Origin: an uncultured Alphaproteobacteria bacterium
GTDB taxonomy: Bacteria; Pseudomonadota; Alphaproteobacteria; GCA-2731375
Assembly (NCBI GenBank): GCA_951812805.1
Contig: CATOSZ010000001.1
Location: forward strand, 868,001-932,000
Reading direction: 5' to 3'
Length of the DNA: 64,000 nucleotides
Every line of letters starts with the position of its first letter. The first letter of the stretch is position 1. Position numbers and translations under genes: made by a program. The notes under the pieces are model-generated. The model did no database searches and had not been told where the DNA came from. It worked only from the letters and a program-made list of their open reading frames with translations. Below are positions 1-9,871 of the stretch, in pieces.

Positions 1-2
1 CG

Positions 3-1007
3 ATCCTGCAGGCGCCGATGGGCTCCAACAGCACGCCGGCGCTGGCCGCGGCGGTGAGCAATGCCGGCGGCCTCGGCGGGCTCGGCATGTGGGGCGCCAC
101 ACCGGCGGAGGCGGAGCGGCGCATCGCCGGCTTTCGCCAGTTGAGCGGCGGGGCGATCAACGCCAACTATCCGCTGTGGGCGGATCCGGGTGATCTCACC
201 GGCACCGGCGAGGAGATGCGCGAGCGCCTGCGCGGCCTGTTCGACGCGGCGGGCGTCGACGAGATGCCGGAGCCGCACTCCACGGCCGGTGAAATCGACA
301 GCGACTATCTCGCCACCCTCTGCCGCCTGAAGCCGGAGGTGATCAGCTTTCACTTCGCCCTGCCGCCGCCCGACGATCTGGCGGCCTTGCAGGCGGCGGG
401 CAGCTACATCATCGCCAGCGCCACGACCGTGGCGGAGGCCCGCGAGCTGGCGGCGCGCGGCGTCGATGCGGTCATCGCCCAGGGGGCGGAGGCGGGCGGG
501 CATCGGGGCACCTTCAGTGGCGTCGACATGGCGCAGCAGCCGGGCTTGATGTCGCTGCTGCCGCAGGTCGTCGACGCGGTCGCGGTGCCGGTGATCGCGG
601 CCGGCGGCATCGCCGACGGGCGGGGTATCGCCGCGGCGATGATCCTGGGCGCCAGCGCCGTACAGATGGGCACCGCCTTCCTCGGCGCCGAGGAAGCCAA
701 CGTCCTGCCGGAACATCGAGACGCGCTTCGCCGGGCCGACGACGCCTCGACGATCGTCAGCGCCGTCGGCTCCGGCCGGCCGGCCCGGGTCATCCGCAAC
801 CGGCTGGTCGACGACCTCTCCCCGGCGGAGCCCCTGCCCTTCCCCTCGCAATTGAGCGTGACCAAGGCGCTCGCCGGCACCGGTGATGCCGACTTTGCCA
901 TTCTGCATTCCGGCCAGTCGGCGGCGCTGACCCGTGACCTGCCGGCAGCCGACCTGGTCCGTGCCCTGGCGGACGAGACGAGCCGGCGCCTGGCGGCGTT
1001 CCGCTGA
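3..1007 (+). CDS. Nitronate monooxygenase family protein (5' end outside window)
   Basis: FMN-dependent nitronate monooxygenase (former 2-nitropropane dioxygenase) family, which oxidises alkyl nitronates to carbonyl compounds in the cytoplasm. The frame is open to the left edge and begins ILQAPMGSNS, matching the family's N-terminal 'PIxQAPM' strand. The ATG at 18 is therefore an internal Met and only a few codons are missing. The AQGAEAGGHRG loop and the glycine-rich AAGGIADGRG and MGTAFL strands form the flavin phosphate site of the TIM barrel. The length of about 335 residues is normal. The stop lies 4 bp from the convergent amidohydrolase gene. The substrate cannot be read from sequence. 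Confidence 0.85.
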   Translation: MLQAPMGSNSTPALAAAVSNAGGLGGLGMWGATPAEAERRIAGFRQLSGGAINANYPLWADPGDLTGTGEEMRERLRGLFDAAGVDEMPEPHSTAGEIDSDYLATLCRLKPEVISFHFALPPPDDLAALQAAGSYIIASATTVAEARELAARGVDAVIAQGAEAGGHRGTFSGVDMAQQPGLMSLLPQVVDAVAVPVIAAGGIADGRGIAAAMILGASAVQMGTAFLGAEEANVLPEHRDALRRADDASTIVSAVGSGRPARVIRNRLVDDLSPAEPLPFPSQLSVTKALAGTGDADFAILHSGQSAALTRDLPAADLVRALADETSRRLAAFR

Positions 1008-1011
1008 GCCG

Positions 1012-2739
1012 TCAGCCCGCGGCGGCGAGCGGGCCTTTCAGCAGTACCCCCGGCACAGCCCCCGTCGCCTCGCCGTCCTCCATCGTCACCTCGCCGCCGA
1101 CGACGGTCCACGCAATCCCTTCGGCCTTCTGCACCAGGCGCCGGGCGCCGCTCGGCAGATCGCTCTCGACGGTCGGCAGGCGCGGCTTCACGCCCGCTTC
1201 GTCGAAGACGACGAGATCGGCGACGTAGCCGGTACGGATCAGGCCTCGGCCCTCCAACTCCCAGGCCGAGGCGTTGTCGAAGCTCAGCATGCGCACGGCC
1301 TCCTCCAGCGTGAAGGCCTGGCGGTCGCGCACCCAGTAGCTCAGCATGTGCGTCTGAAGGGAGGCGCCCATCTCCTGGCAAACGTGCGCACCGGAATCGG
1401 AGAAGGTGGCGAGATTGCGCGGGTGGCGCAGCATGCCGAGGATATCGTCCGGCTTTTCGTTTACCAGCGGCTGCACGAAGACCTGGTTCTCGTTCTCCAG
1501 GCAGAGGTCGATCATCACCTCGACCGGATGCTGGCCGCGCGTGCTCGACAGATCTTCGATCGAGGGATCCTTCCAGTCGACGTCGAGCATGGCATAGAGG
1601 CCCGCGTAGTCCAACTTGCGCGGGTCCGTCGTCGCCGCACCTCCGCCCTGGAACATGCCCGCGTCGCGCGGCTTCATCTTCTCTTCGTCGGCGACGAGGC
1701 GGCCGCGCACCTCGGGATCGGCGAGGCGGCGGCGCTGTTCGTCCAGCGGCAGCTCACGCAATTCGCGCCAGGCCGGCAGGACGTCGAAGGGCAGATAGGA
1801 TTTCAGGCTGAACAGCGCGTTGATCGAACGCGTCGTCGTCTGTCCCCACATCCGGCCGCCCTTGGCCACCGTGTCGTCGATATAGTCGAGCTGGTATTGC
1901 CAGGGGTTGGGATCGACGCCCTGCGCCGTGGCGATGGTGCCGAACATGATCGGCCGGCCGCTCGCGAGTGCGATCTCCTGCAGCCGGGCGAGAAACTCAC
2001 GCTGCGCAGCACCGCCCGAAACGTCGGGGCCGATCTGGAAGATCCCGGCATTGAGATCGGCCATCTGTCCCACCAGATGGGCGAGCTCGCGCCAGTCGGC
2101 GATGCGGCTCGCCACCGGGGTCTGGTCCGGCGTGATGTGGGTGGTCGCCCGTGACGAGGAAAAGCCCATGGCGCCGGCCTTCACCGCCTCGGCCACCGCA
2201 TTCCCCATGACCGCGAGGTCGTCGTCGGTCGCGATCTCGCTCAACGCCCGTTCGCCCATGGCATACATGCGGAGCGCGGAATGGCCGATATAGGCGCCGT
2301 AGTTGATGCCTTTCGGCAGGCTTTCCACCTTGGCGAGGTATTCGGGGAAGGTCTCCCAGGTCCAATCGATGCCGGCCATCATGGCCTCGGTCGGGATGTC
2401 CTCCACCGCCTCCAGGCAACGGGCGAACCATTCACGCTGGTCGGGCGGACAGGGCGCTAGCGCAAAGCCGCAATTGCCCATCACCACGCTGGTGACGCCA
2501 TGCCAGCACGAACAGCTGCCGAGCGGATCCCAGGCGACCTGCGCGTCCATGTGGGTATGGCCGTCGATGAAGCCCGGCGCGACGATCATGCCCTCGGCAT
2601 CAAGGGTCTTCTCAGCCGGCGTGCGAATGCGGCCGATTTCGACGATCCGTCCGCCTTTGACACCGACGTCCGCGCGGTAGCGCGGCAGGCCGGAACCGTC
2701 GACCACCGTGCCGTTGCGAATGAGCAAATCCAACGTCAT
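1012..2739 (-). CDS. D-aminoacylase / N-acyl-D-amino-acid deacylase family amidohydrolase
   Basis: Metal-dependent amidohydrolase of the N-acyl-D-amino-acid deacylase (D-aminoacylase) group, expected to cleave N-acyl or cyclic amide bonds. It shows the small N-terminal beta-sandwich, then PGFIDGHTHMD with the HxH metal ligands at about residues 61-63, the GNCGFALAPC strand, and FSDSGAH near the C-terminus carrying the catalytic Asp. At 575 residues it fits the longer members of the family. I chose the ATG at 2739 because a GGGAGAGGG ribosome site precedes it and the family N-terminus (LLIRNGTVVDGSG) begins there; an upstream in-frame ATG at 2778 lacks both. The exact substrate is unknown. Confidence 0.85.
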   Translation of the reverse strand: MTLDLLIRNGTVVDGSGLPRYRADVGVKGGRIVEIGRIRTPAEKTLDAEGMIVAPGFIDGHTHMDAQVAWDPLGSCSCWHGVTSVVMGNCGFALAPCPPDQREWFARCLEAVEDIPTEAMMAGIDWTWETFPEYLAKVESLPKGINYGAYIGHSALRMYAMGERALSEIATDDDLAVMGNAVAEAVKAGAMGFSSSRATTHITPDQTPVASRIADWRELAHLVGQMADLNAGIFQIGPDVSGGAAQREFLARLQEIALASGRPIMFGTIATAQGVDPNPWQYQLDYIDDTVAKGGRMWGQTTTRSINALFSLKSYLPFDVLPAWRELRELPLDEQRRRLADPEVRGRLVADEEKMKPRDAGMFQGGGAATTDPRKLDYAGLYAMLDVDWKDPSIEDLSSTRGQHPVEVMIDLCLENENQVFVQPLVNEKPDDILGMLRHPRNLATFSDSGAHVCQEMGASLQTHMLSYWVRDRQAFTLEEAVRMLSFDNASAWELEGRGLIRTGYVADLVVFDEAGVKPRLPTVESDLPSGARRLVQKAEGIAWTVVGGEVTMEDGEATGAVPGVLLKGPLAAAG

Positions 2740-2841
2740 CGTTCCCTCTCCCCTGAATTCCGATCGGGCGGGGAACATCGTCCCCGAGGCACCGTCGGAT
2801 GTCCAGTAGAGGGAGTGGCCTCGAAGCCGAAGGGGGCGGGC

Positions 2842-3897
2842 TCAGCCGGCGGCGGCGAGCGGTTCGTCGGCGACCTCGACTTCGGTCACGACCCGGTTGC
2901 GCCCCGTTTCCTTGGCGCGGTAGAGGCCGGCGTCCGCCCGGTCGACCAGATCGCCTAAAGGCTCGCCGAGGCGATATTGGGCGACGCCGATCGAGAAGGT
3001 CACGCTGCCGAAGCTCTTGCCGCTCTTGGTGTCTTTCAATTCGGCACCGGCCATGCGGACGCGAAGCTGCTCGGCGACCACCGCGGCGGCCTCCAGCTTG
3101 GTGTTGGGCAAGATCACCGCGAATTCCTCGCCGCCGTAACGCGCGGCCAGGTCCTGGCCCTTAACGCCGTCCTTCATGGTCCGCGCCACCACTTTGAGCA
3201 CGGAATCGCCGACCGTGTGCCCGTAAGTGTCGTTGAAGGCCTTGAAGTGGTCGATGTCCAGCAGGAACAGCGTCAGATCGGCACCGGACTCCATGGCCTG
3301 GGCCGCCTCGTCGCGCAGGCGCTGGTCGAAGCATTTTCGATTGGCGAGACCGGTCAAGCCGTCGGTCAACGCCTCGGCACGGACCAGGTTGAGGCTCGTC
3401 CGCAGCTCTTCGATCTCTTGCGTCGCCGTGGCCAGATCCTGCTCGAGGACGCGGCTCTTCTCGACGACGCTTTCCGTCTCCTGCATCATTTCGCCGACCA
3501 GAGTCTTCACCCGTTCCGGCGCCATCGCATCCAGGTCGTCCGAGTAGCCGGCGAGTTTGCGGCCGTATTCTCCCTGATCCTGGGTGGCCTGCTCGACACT
3601 CTGCCGCACCTTGCCGATCTGCCGCTCCAACGCCACGCCGGCATTGGCGACCTCCGCGACCTCGTCGTTGGCGACGAAGAAGCGAGTGAAGATTTCCTCG
3701 TTGCGCTCCGGCGTGAAGGAGGCATGGTTGGACAACAGGATATCCAACGCCTTCTTCAATTGCGGCTCGCTGCCCCGACAGTATTCGTACCAGACCAGAA
3801 AATTCGACGGGGTCGGCGGAATCTCATGCTCATGCATCAATTGCATGGCTTCGTCCGACAAGCTGGTTGCGCGCCCGAGATTTTCTATCTGATACAT
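2842..3897 (-). CDS. Diguanylate cyclase (GGDEF domain)
   Basis: Soluble diguanylate cyclase making the second messenger c-di-GMP from two GTP. Residues 1-165 form an alpha-helical, partly coiled-coil N-terminal region with no transmembrane segment or recognisable sensor. The GGDEF domain occupies about 170-345, with DGLTGLANR at its start and the active-site signature RYGGEEF at 253-259. The inhibitory I-site, normally RxxD six residues before the signature, reads KGQD (246-249), so product feedback may be weak. The architecture resembles helical-N-terminal GGDEF proteins of alphaproteobacteria. It is transcribed alone, divergent from the enolase-superfamily gene across about 200 bp. Confidence 0.9.
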   Translation of the reverse strand: MYQIENLGRATSLSDEAMQLMHEHEIPPTPSNFLVWYEYCRGSEPQLKKALDILLSNHASFTPERNEEIFTRFFVANDEVAEVANAGVALERQIGKVRQSVEQATQDQGEYGRKLAGYSDDLDAMAPERVKTLVGEMMQETESVVEKSRVLEQDLATATQEIEELRTSLNLVRAEALTDGLTGLANRKCFDQRLRDEAAQAMESGADLTLFLLDIDHFKAFNDTYGHTVGDSVLKVVARTMKDGVKGQDLAARYGGEEFAVILPNTKLEAAAVVAEQLRVRMAGAELKDTKSGKSFGSVTFSIGVAQYRLGEPLGDLVDRADAGLYRAKETGRNRVVTEVEVADEPLAAAG

Positions 3898-4095
3898 GAC
3901 TTGACCGATTCCTCCGAACTCCGGGCGCGCGGCGCCCGCCGTGCTTCCCGCCTGTGGCGCAATGGCGTTTCGGAGACTCTGCCGTGCAATCCTTTTGCAT
4001 TTGTTAACGCGCGGCGATTCCGGGCTTTATCGCGGTGAATTCGCGTCTTTGCTATGCTCACTCGTCTGTTTCACGGGTCTAGGAAGGGCCTTGCC

Positions 4096-5205
4096 ATGAG
4101 AATCGAAGCCATCGAAGCCATTCCGATTCGCGTTCCTCTTTCGCGCACCTTCGGCGGCAGCGTCTATGCGATGTCGACGCGCTGCACCGTCGTCACCCGC
4201 CTGCAACTCGCCGACGGCACCCGGGCGGAGGTCTATAACGGCGACAACCGCCACCATGGGACCGAGGTCGCGAACCTGGCGGCCGAGGTCCTCGCCCCGC
4301 TCGTCATCGGCGAGGATGTCCGCGACTGGCGCCGCCTGCACCAGCGGATGTGGGACCTGGTGCCCGGCGCGGCGATGGCGCCCAAGCATCTGCTGGAGGC
4401 GATCGCCTGCCTGGATACCGCGATCTGGGATGCAAACGGGCGTCTGTCGGGCGTGCCGGTAGCGCAGCTGCTCGGCGGGGCCGCCACCTCGCTGCCGATC
4501 GTCTCGATCGGCGGCTACTACGAGGAAGGCAAGACCCTCGGCGACCTTGGTGCCGAGATGCAGATGCTGCAAGCCCGCCACATGGGCGGCTGCAAGGTCA
4601 AGGTCGGCGGCCTCTCGGCGGAAGCCGACGCCGAACGCGTCGCGGCGTGCCGTGAGGCGGCCGGGCCCGACTTCATGCTGGCGGTCGATGCCAACCGCGC
4701 CTGGGACCGGCGCGAGGCGATCCGTTTTGCGCGACTGGTCGAGCCGCTGGACATCGCCTGGTTCGAAGAGCCTTGTCATTGGTTCGACGATGTCGGTGCC
4801 ATGGCCGATGTCCGTGCCGCCACCACCATCCCGATCAATGCGGGTCAGAGCGAGATCAGCCCGCACGGTGTGCGCCGTCTGGTCGATGCCGGCGCCGTCG
4901 ACGTCGTGAACTTCGATGCGTCCGAGGCCGGCGGCATCTCCGCCTGGCTCGACGCCGCCGCTCTCTGCCGCCTGGCCGACGTTCACATGACCCATCACGA
5001 AGAGCCGCAGATCGCCCTGCATCTCCTGGCCTCGACGCCGAACGCCGTCTGCGTCGAATGTTTCGCAGATCCCGAGCGCGATCCCGTGTGGGACCGCCTC
5101 GACCTCGACGCCCCCCGGCCCCTCGACGGTCGGCTGGCCCTTTCGGACCGGCCCGGCTTCGGCATGCGGCTCGACGAGGAGATGATCGAGCGCTACCGGA
5201 TCTAG
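4096..5205 (+). CDS. Mandelate racemase/muconate lactonizing enzyme family protein
   Basis: Enolase-superfamily enzyme with an N-terminal capping domain and a TIM barrel. Visible catalytic elements are KVK at 167-169 (second-strand KxK base), D198 in AVDAN, E224 in WFEEP and E253 in GQSE as metal ligands, and a late His in MTHHEEPQ. The pattern fits a dehydratase or racemase acting on a sugar acid or a similar carboxylate; the substrate cannot be predicted. The ATG at 4096 is preceded by AGGAAGG at 4081-4087 and gives the family N-terminus; an in-frame ATG at 4054 has no ribosome site. The TAG stop shares the bases CTAG with the convergent histidine kinase gene. Confidence 0.85.
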   Translation: MRIEAIEAIPIRVPLSRTFGGSVYAMSTRCTVVTRLQLADGTRAEVYNGDNRHHGTEVANLAAEVLAPLVIGEDVRDWRRLHQRMWDLVPGAAMAPKHLLEAIACLDTAIWDANGRLSGVPVAQLLGGAATSLPIVSIGGYYEEGKTLGDLGAEMQMLQARHMGGCKVKVGGLSAEADAERVAACREAAGPDFMLAVDANRAWDRREAIRFARLVEPLDIAWFEEPCHWFDDVGAMADVRAATTIPINAGQSEISPHGVRRLVDAGAVDVVNFDASEAGGISAWLDAAALCRLADVHMTHHEEPQIALHLLASTPNAVCVECFADPERDPVWDRLDLDAPRPLDGRLALSDRPGFGMRLDEEMIERYRI

Positions 5206-7811
5206 TTTTCTTCCGCCCGCGGCAGGTAGAGCCGCATGGTCGTACCGAAGCCCGGCTCCGAATAGGCGGCGATGTGGCCCTCGGACTGCTTGGCGAAGCC
5301 GAACACCATGGAGAGGCCGAGCCCGGTGCCCTTGCCGACGTCTTTGGTCGTGAAGAACGGCTCGAAGATATGCTCCACCAGGTCGGCGGTCATGCCCTCG
5401 CCGGTGTCCGTCACGGAGATGACGACATAGCCGCCGGGTTTCATGTCTTCCGGCAGGATTCTGTCCTCGACGAGAATTTCGGCGTTTTCCGTTTCGAGGA
5501 TCAGGCGACCACCACCGTCCATGGCGTCGCGGGCGTTGTTGACCAGATTGAGCACGGCTTGCTCGAGCTGTACCGGATCGGCAAGACAGGGCCAGAGATC
5601 CGCGCCGAGCATCATTTCAATGGCGATGTCCCTTCGCAGGGTTCGCCGCAAAAGCACCTCCAGTCCCGTTAGCAGCTCGTTGGCGTCGACGTTGCGAACA
5701 TCCAGGGGTTGGCGCCGGGCGAAAGCGAGCAGCCGATGCGTTAGGGAAGCGCCGCGCTCCACCGCGCGCAGCATCGGCTCGACCAGCTTCCGCTTGGGGT
5801 CGTCCGCCGCCAGCTGGCGTTGGAGATAGAGGACGTTGCCTTGAATTACCGCCAGCAGATTGTTGAAGTCGTGCGCGATGCCGCCCGTCAGCTGGCCGAC
5901 CGCCTCCATTTTCTGTGCTTGGCGGAGTTGCTCCTCCACCGCACGCTCGCGTGTCACATCGCGATTGACCGCGAGAATCAGCTGCTCGCCGCGCCACGGG
6001 AACGGCGTGCCCGATTGTTCGACCAGAAAGACATCGCCACCGGACCCGACGCGCCGGTCCTCGATGAAGGGGAGCTGCCCTTCGTTGGCCCGAAACGTGG
6101 CGAGCCGTTCTTCGAAGTGGGCGAGGTCGTCGGCGTGGATATGGGCACGAATGGAGGTGCCGGCCATGGCCTCGGGACTGGCATAGCCGTAGATCTCCGC
6201 CGCCTTTTGGTTGGCCTGCAGAATCGTTTCACCATCGTGCACATAGAGGGCGAAGGGAACGAAATCGAAAATCTGCCGGTAGCGACTCTCGCTTTCGGCC
6301 AACTGTGCTTCGCGCTCTCCCAATAGGCGCTCGGCCTCGCGCTGGCCGGTGATGTCATAGTGCAGCTCCACGACACCGCCTTCACTGGTTCGGCGTGATT
6401 CGATGCGAATCCAGCTGCCATTGGCGTGGCGCTGCTCGAAGACACCCCCACCCGAGTGAAAGAACGCGAGCCGGCGCGCGAGCCATTCTTCGCGCGCGCC
6501 ATCCTCCGACAGCCGCCGCTGGTGGCTCGCCGCCTCGAACAAATCATCGACGGTGGTACCCGGTACGAGCCATGCGGTCACATCCGGCGCGATCTCTTCC
6601 ATTCGCGCGTTTCGGAGCAGCAGCCGACCCTCGGCATCGAACAGGATAAACCCCTGATCCAGGGACTCGACGGCATCGCGCAGACGCACCTCCGCCTCGC
6701 GCAGGCTCGAGATGTCTATCGACGTCGTGGCGACACCGCCGTTGGCCAGGCGATGATCGCGCACGAGGATGAGGGCGCCGTTGCTGCGGCGTATTTCGAA
6801 GGGCTCGCCCGGGTTGCGAAAGCGCGCCATTCGTTCTGCCAGCCACGCCTCCTCCCGTCCGACGGCATCGAGATAGGCACCCCGGGCCAAGGCGCGGCGA
6901 TGGTAGTCCTCGGCCGTGATGCCGGTCTTCGTCAACTCGGGAAAATCGCGATTGAGGTCCAGAAAGCTTTTGCTGAAACGCTGCACGCGCTCCTCGGCAT
7001 CGAAGATGACGATGGTTTCCGTGAGGCTGTCGATCGCCATCGACAGCAGCTCGTCGGCATCGCTCGCGCGCCGCTCGGCCGTCACCTCGGCGGTAATGTC
7101 CGTACCGGTCCCGAGATAGCCCCGGAAGGCGCCGTCATCGCCAAATATCGGCGCCCCGTGGGAACGGATCCAGCGATCCCCACCGGGGGTGCGAATGGGA
7201 AAGACGTAGTCGCGATATGGCTCGCGCCGACGCAGGGTTTCGAGGTGGGCATTCCAATGCTCCGGGGTTTCGCCGGGCGGTGGCAGATCGTCCCGCCGGC
7301 GGCCGAGATACCAGCTCGCCGGGGCGCCGGTCACCGCCTCGATATTGTCCGAGAGCCACGTGTAGCGCAGCTCCGCATCCATCTCCCAAAGCCAGTCGGC
7401 AGTGAGTTCGGCAAACCGGCGATAGCGCTCAGATGCCGTCTCGCCGGCGAGATCCGTCGCCAGCTGGCGGATCACCAGCGCCAGCAACGCCTCGCCGGCG
7501 CTGTCCGGCGCGATCGGCGCGTCGTCCGCCAGCAGAATCTCCGCCAAAGGCGACTTGTCGGCGGCCCGGACGATCTCTCTGCGTTCATGCGCCGGAAGAG
7601 GCCCGTCGCACGGATCGCCCGCCGTCGTCGCCGTCCCGTCCCGCCAAGCTGCCGGCACGCCGGACTCCACACAGTCGCCCTCCGCCCGAATGGTGACACA
7701 GCGCAAGCCCAGGCCCACGGCCAAGGCCTCGGCCGCGCGAAGCGGAGCTTCGCCGGGGCCCGCCTCCCGGGCCAGGATCAAAAGTGCGTGCTCGACGGCG
7801 CTCATTCCCAT
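5202..7811 (-). CDS. Multi-PAS sensor histidine kinase
   Basis: Cytoplasmic hybrid-type sensor kinase without transmembrane segments. Several PAS/PAC-like modules fill the first ~600 residues (repeats of the WxR...G..RGY.GTGTDIT and DITGQREAE type). A HisKA domain follows with the phosphoacceptor in [14 protein letters not shown], then an HATPase with the N box ([13 protein letters not shown]) and G boxes ([16 protein letters not shown]). The protein ends LPRAEEN with no receiver domain, so its partner response regulator must be encoded elsewhere. The start is uncertain: a GTG at 7841 and ATGs at 7811 and 7805 are in frame without a decisive ribosome site. A signal for redox, oxygen or light is possible but not shown. 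Confidence 0.85.
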   Translation of the reverse strand: MGMSAVEHALLILAREAGPGEAPLRAAEALAVGLGLRCVTIRAEGDCVESGVPAAWRDGTATTAGDPCDGPLPAHERREIVRAADKSPLAEILLADDAPIAPDSAGEALLALVIRQLATDLAGETASERYRRFAELTADWLWEMDAELRYTWLSDNIEAVTGAPASWYLGRRRDDLPPPGETPEHWNAHLETLRRREPYRDYVFPIRTPGGDRWIRSHGAPIFGDDGAFRGYLGTGTDITAEVTAERRASDADELLSMAIDSLTETIVIFDAEERVQRFSKSFLDLNRDFPELTKTGITAEDYHRRALARGAYLDAVGREEAWLAERMARFRNPGEPFEIRRSNGALILVRDHRLANGGVATTSIDISSLREAEVRLRDAVESLDQGFILFDAEGRLLLRNARMEEIAPDVTAWLVPGTTVDDLFEAASHQRRLSEDGAREEWLARRLAFFHSGGGVFEQRHANGSWIRIESRRTSEGGVVELHYDITGQREAERLLGEREAQLAESESRYRQIFDFVPFALYVHDGETILQANQKAAEIYGYASPEAMAGTSIRAHIHADDLAHFEERLATFRANEGQLPFIEDRRVGSGGDVFLVEQSGTPFPWRGEQLILAVNRDVTRERAVEEQLRQAQKMEAVGQLTGGIAHDFNNLLAVIQGNVLYLQRQLAADDPKRKLVEPMLRAVERGASLTHRLLAFARRQPLDVRNVDANELLTGLEVLLRRTLRRDIAIEMMLGADLWPCLADPVQLEQAVLNLVNNARDAMDGGGRLILETENAEILVEDRILPEDMKPGGYVVISVTDTGEGMTADLVEHIFEPFFTTKDVGKGTGLGLSMVFGFAKQSEGHIAAYSEPGFGTTMRLYLPRAEEN

Positions 7812-7973
7812 CCGGCCGCGGCCGACTCCACCTGCTACCACAATGATAACCAGTTTAGCGATACATCATGACGCACCGGTAGCCGCGACGCCAGATTCCG
7901 CCCCCATGGCGTTGATCGTCGTCCCGGCACGCGCCACAATCGGCGCCCATTCGGGACAACGGGATGACGGTTC

Positions 7974-8870
7974 ATGGCGGACGGAGTTTCGCGCGCAGTA
8001 CTCGGCGTGATTGGTGGCAGCGGCCTCTACGAGATCGAAGGGCTGGTCGAACAGCGCTGGGAGAGCGTCGAGACGCCGTGGGGTCCCCCCTCGGACGCGT
8101 TCCTGCGGGGCCGCCTCGGCGATGTCGAGATGGTCTTTCTGCCGCGCCACGGCCGGGGCCATCCCCACGCACCGAGCGACATCAACTACCGCGCCAACAT
8201 AGACGCGATGAAACGGCTCGGCGTCACCGATATCGTCTCGCTCAGCGCCTGCGGCTCCTTCCGCGAGGATCTCCCGCCCGGCAGCTTCGTCGTCGTCGAC
8301 CAGTTCGTCGACCGTACCCAGGCACGGGCGCGAAGCTTCTTCGGGAACGGCATGGTCGCACATGTCTCGATGGCCCATCCGGTCTGCTCGCGCCTCGGCG
8401 ATTGGTGCGAGGCGGCGGCCCGGCACGCGGGCATCGCCGTGCATCGCGGCGGCACCTACCTGGCGATCGAAGGGCCGCAGTTCTCGACGCTCGCCGAGAG
8501 CAAGCTGTTCCGCCAATGGGGCCTCGACGTCATCGGCATGACCAATCTGCCGGAAGCCCGCCTCGCCCGCGAAGCGGAGATCTGCTACGCCACCGTCGCC
8601 ATGGTGACCGACTACGACTGCTGGCATCCCGATCACGACGCGGTCGAGGTTCAGGCGATCATCGAGGTTCTGGTGGCGAACGCGGACAAGGCGCGGCGGC
8701 TGGTCGCCAGTGCCGCGCCCGCCATGTCCGACAGGCCCGCCGTCTGTCCCCATGGTTGCGATCGGGCGTTGGAAGATGCGCTGATCACGGCGCCGGAGGC
8801 ACGCGATCCGGCCCTGCTGGCGAAACTGGATGCCGTCGCCGGGCGTTTGCTGGCCCGGGACGCCAAGTAA
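7974..8870 (+). CDS. mtnP: S-methyl-5'-thioadenosine phosphorylase
   Basis: Phosphorolyses methylthioadenosine, a by-product of polyamine synthesis and S-adenosylmethionine use, to adenine and methylthioribose-1-phosphate. The 298-residue protein has the MtnP signature throughout: [14 protein letters not shown] at the N-terminus, [21 protein letters not shown] with the phosphate-binding residues, SACGSFRED, and [11 protein letters not shown] followed by IGMTNLPEA for base recognition. It is first in a tight plus-strand operon; the adenine it releases is the substrate of the next gene's product, apt, which starts 13 bp downstream. This is a textbook salvage pairing. Confidence 0.95.
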   Translation: MADGVSRAVLGVIGGSGLYEIEGLVEQRWESVETPWGPPSDAFLRGRLGDVEMVFLPRHGRGHPHAPSDINYRANIDAMKRLGVTDIVSLSACGSFREDLPPGSFVVVDQFVDRTQARARSFFGNGMVAHVSMAHPVCSRLGDWCEAAARHAGIAVHRGGTYLAIEGPQFSTLAESKLFRQWGLDVIGMTNLPEARLAREAEICYATVAMVTDYDCWHPDHDAVEVQAIIEVLVANADKARRLVASAAPAMSDRPAVCPHGCDRALEDALITAPEARDPALLAKLDAVAGRLLARDAK

Positions 8871-8883
8871 GGAATCGACGACC

Positions 8884-9411
8884 ATGGATCTCAAGGCCCT
8901 GATCAGAACCATTCCCGACTACCCGGAACCCGGCATCCAGTTCCGTGACATCACCACCCTGTTGCAGGACCCGAGCGGCCTGCGACGGGCGGTGGACGAG
9001 CTGGTGCAACCCTTCGCCGGACTGTCGATCAACAAGGTGGCCGGCATCGAGGCGCGGGGCTTCATCCTGGGCGGTGCGGTGGCGCACCAGCTTTCCGTCG
9101 GCTTCATCCCGATCCGCAAGAAGGGCAAGCTGCCCTACCAGACGATCAGCGTCGAATACGAGCTGGAATACGGCACGGACGAGGTCGAAGTGCATGTCGA
9201 CTGTTTGACGCCGGGCGATCGCATCCTGCTCGTCGACGATCTGATCGCCACCGGCGGCACCGCGCTCGCGGCGATCCAGCTGGTGCGCGAGGCCGGCGGC
9301 GACGTCGTCGGTGCCAGCTTCGTCATCGACCTGCCGGAAATCGGCGGCGCCGCCCGTATCGAGGCGGCGGGCGTGCCGGTGCGCACGCTCATGGCGTTCG
9401 AGGGTCACTAG
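8884..9411 (+). CDS. apt: Adenine phosphoribosyltransferase
   Basis: Type I phosphoribosyltransferase converting adenine and PRPP to AMP. The 175-residue protein begins [20 protein letters not shown], typical of bacterial Apt, and carries the PRPP loop [14 protein letters not shown] near residue 120. The ATG at 8884 was chosen because it gives the family N-terminus and follows AAGGAATCGACGACC; a longer in-frame start at 8830 lies inside mtnP. It directly follows mtnP, whose product releases adenine. The stop TAG abuts the GTG start of the next gene with no spacer, suggesting translational coupling. Confidence 0.95.
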   Translation: MDLKALIRTIPDYPEPGIQFRDITTLLQDPSGLRRAVDELVQPFAGLSINKVAGIEARGFILGGAVAHQLSVGFIPIRKKGKLPYQTISVEYELEYGTDEVEVHVDCLTPGDRILLVDDLIATGGTALAAIQLVREAGGDVVGASFVIDLPEIGGAARIEAAGVPVRTLMAFEGH

Positions 9412-9867
9412 GTGCGCACGCGCCGCTTCGGCGAGGTCGACCCCGCCACCGGGCGGAAATGGGGCGGCTCACCGCTGACCCACTGGCGAGCCTTGCGCCG
9501 CGGCGTCGAGGCCGGCGAAGTGCGCGTCCCCTGCGGCGATTGCTCCGCCTGCTGCCGTTCGGGCGTGCCGATCTACGAAGACGACGGCCGGGAGTTGCCG
9601 AAGCGGGCCGACGGCGCCTGCGTGCATCTCGACGCCGAAGGGAATTGCGAGCGCCACGCGACCCGGCCCGAGCATTGCCGCCTCTTCACCTGCACCCTGA
9701 TGTCGATCGCCGGCGTGGTGACCGACAACGAGGCCATGAACCAGGCCCTCGCCCGCTGGGAATGGGATCTGTCCTCACCACAAGACCGCGAGTTCGCGGA
9801 GAACGCCCGGCGAAACGAGGCCGAGAAGACCCGGGCCGAAAACCTCGCCGCTCAATCGGAGAGCTGA
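9412..9867 (+). CDS. YkgJ-like cysteine cluster protein
   Basis: Small (151 residues) protein of the YkgJ / zinc- or iron-chelating cysteine-cluster group. The motif CGDCSACCRSG at about residues 42-52 (C-x2-C-x2-CC) and further Cys in ACVHLD, NCERH and HCRLFTC form the presumed metal or Fe-S site. The GTG start directly follows the apt stop codon and no closer ATG fits. The biochemical role of the family is unproven. Its place between apt and pyrC makes it part of the nucleotide operon by position only. Confidence 0.75.
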   Translation: MRTRRFGEVDPATGRKWGGSPLTHWRALRRGVEAGEVRVPCGDCSACCRSGVPIYEDDGRELPKRADGACVHLDAEGNCERHATRPEHCRLFTCTLMSIAGVVTDNEAMNQALARWEWDLSSPQDREFAENARRNEAEKTRAENLAAQSES

Positions 9868-9871
9868 AACA

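Noticed and set aside
404..1381. Long minus-strand frame opposite the nitronate monooxygenase
   Set aside because: Arg/Ala-rich with no family pattern; an antisense shadow caused by high GC.
2977..4038. Long plus-strand frame opposite the diguanylate cyclase
   Set aside because: Composition follows the complementary codons of the GGDEF gene, and it has no domain.
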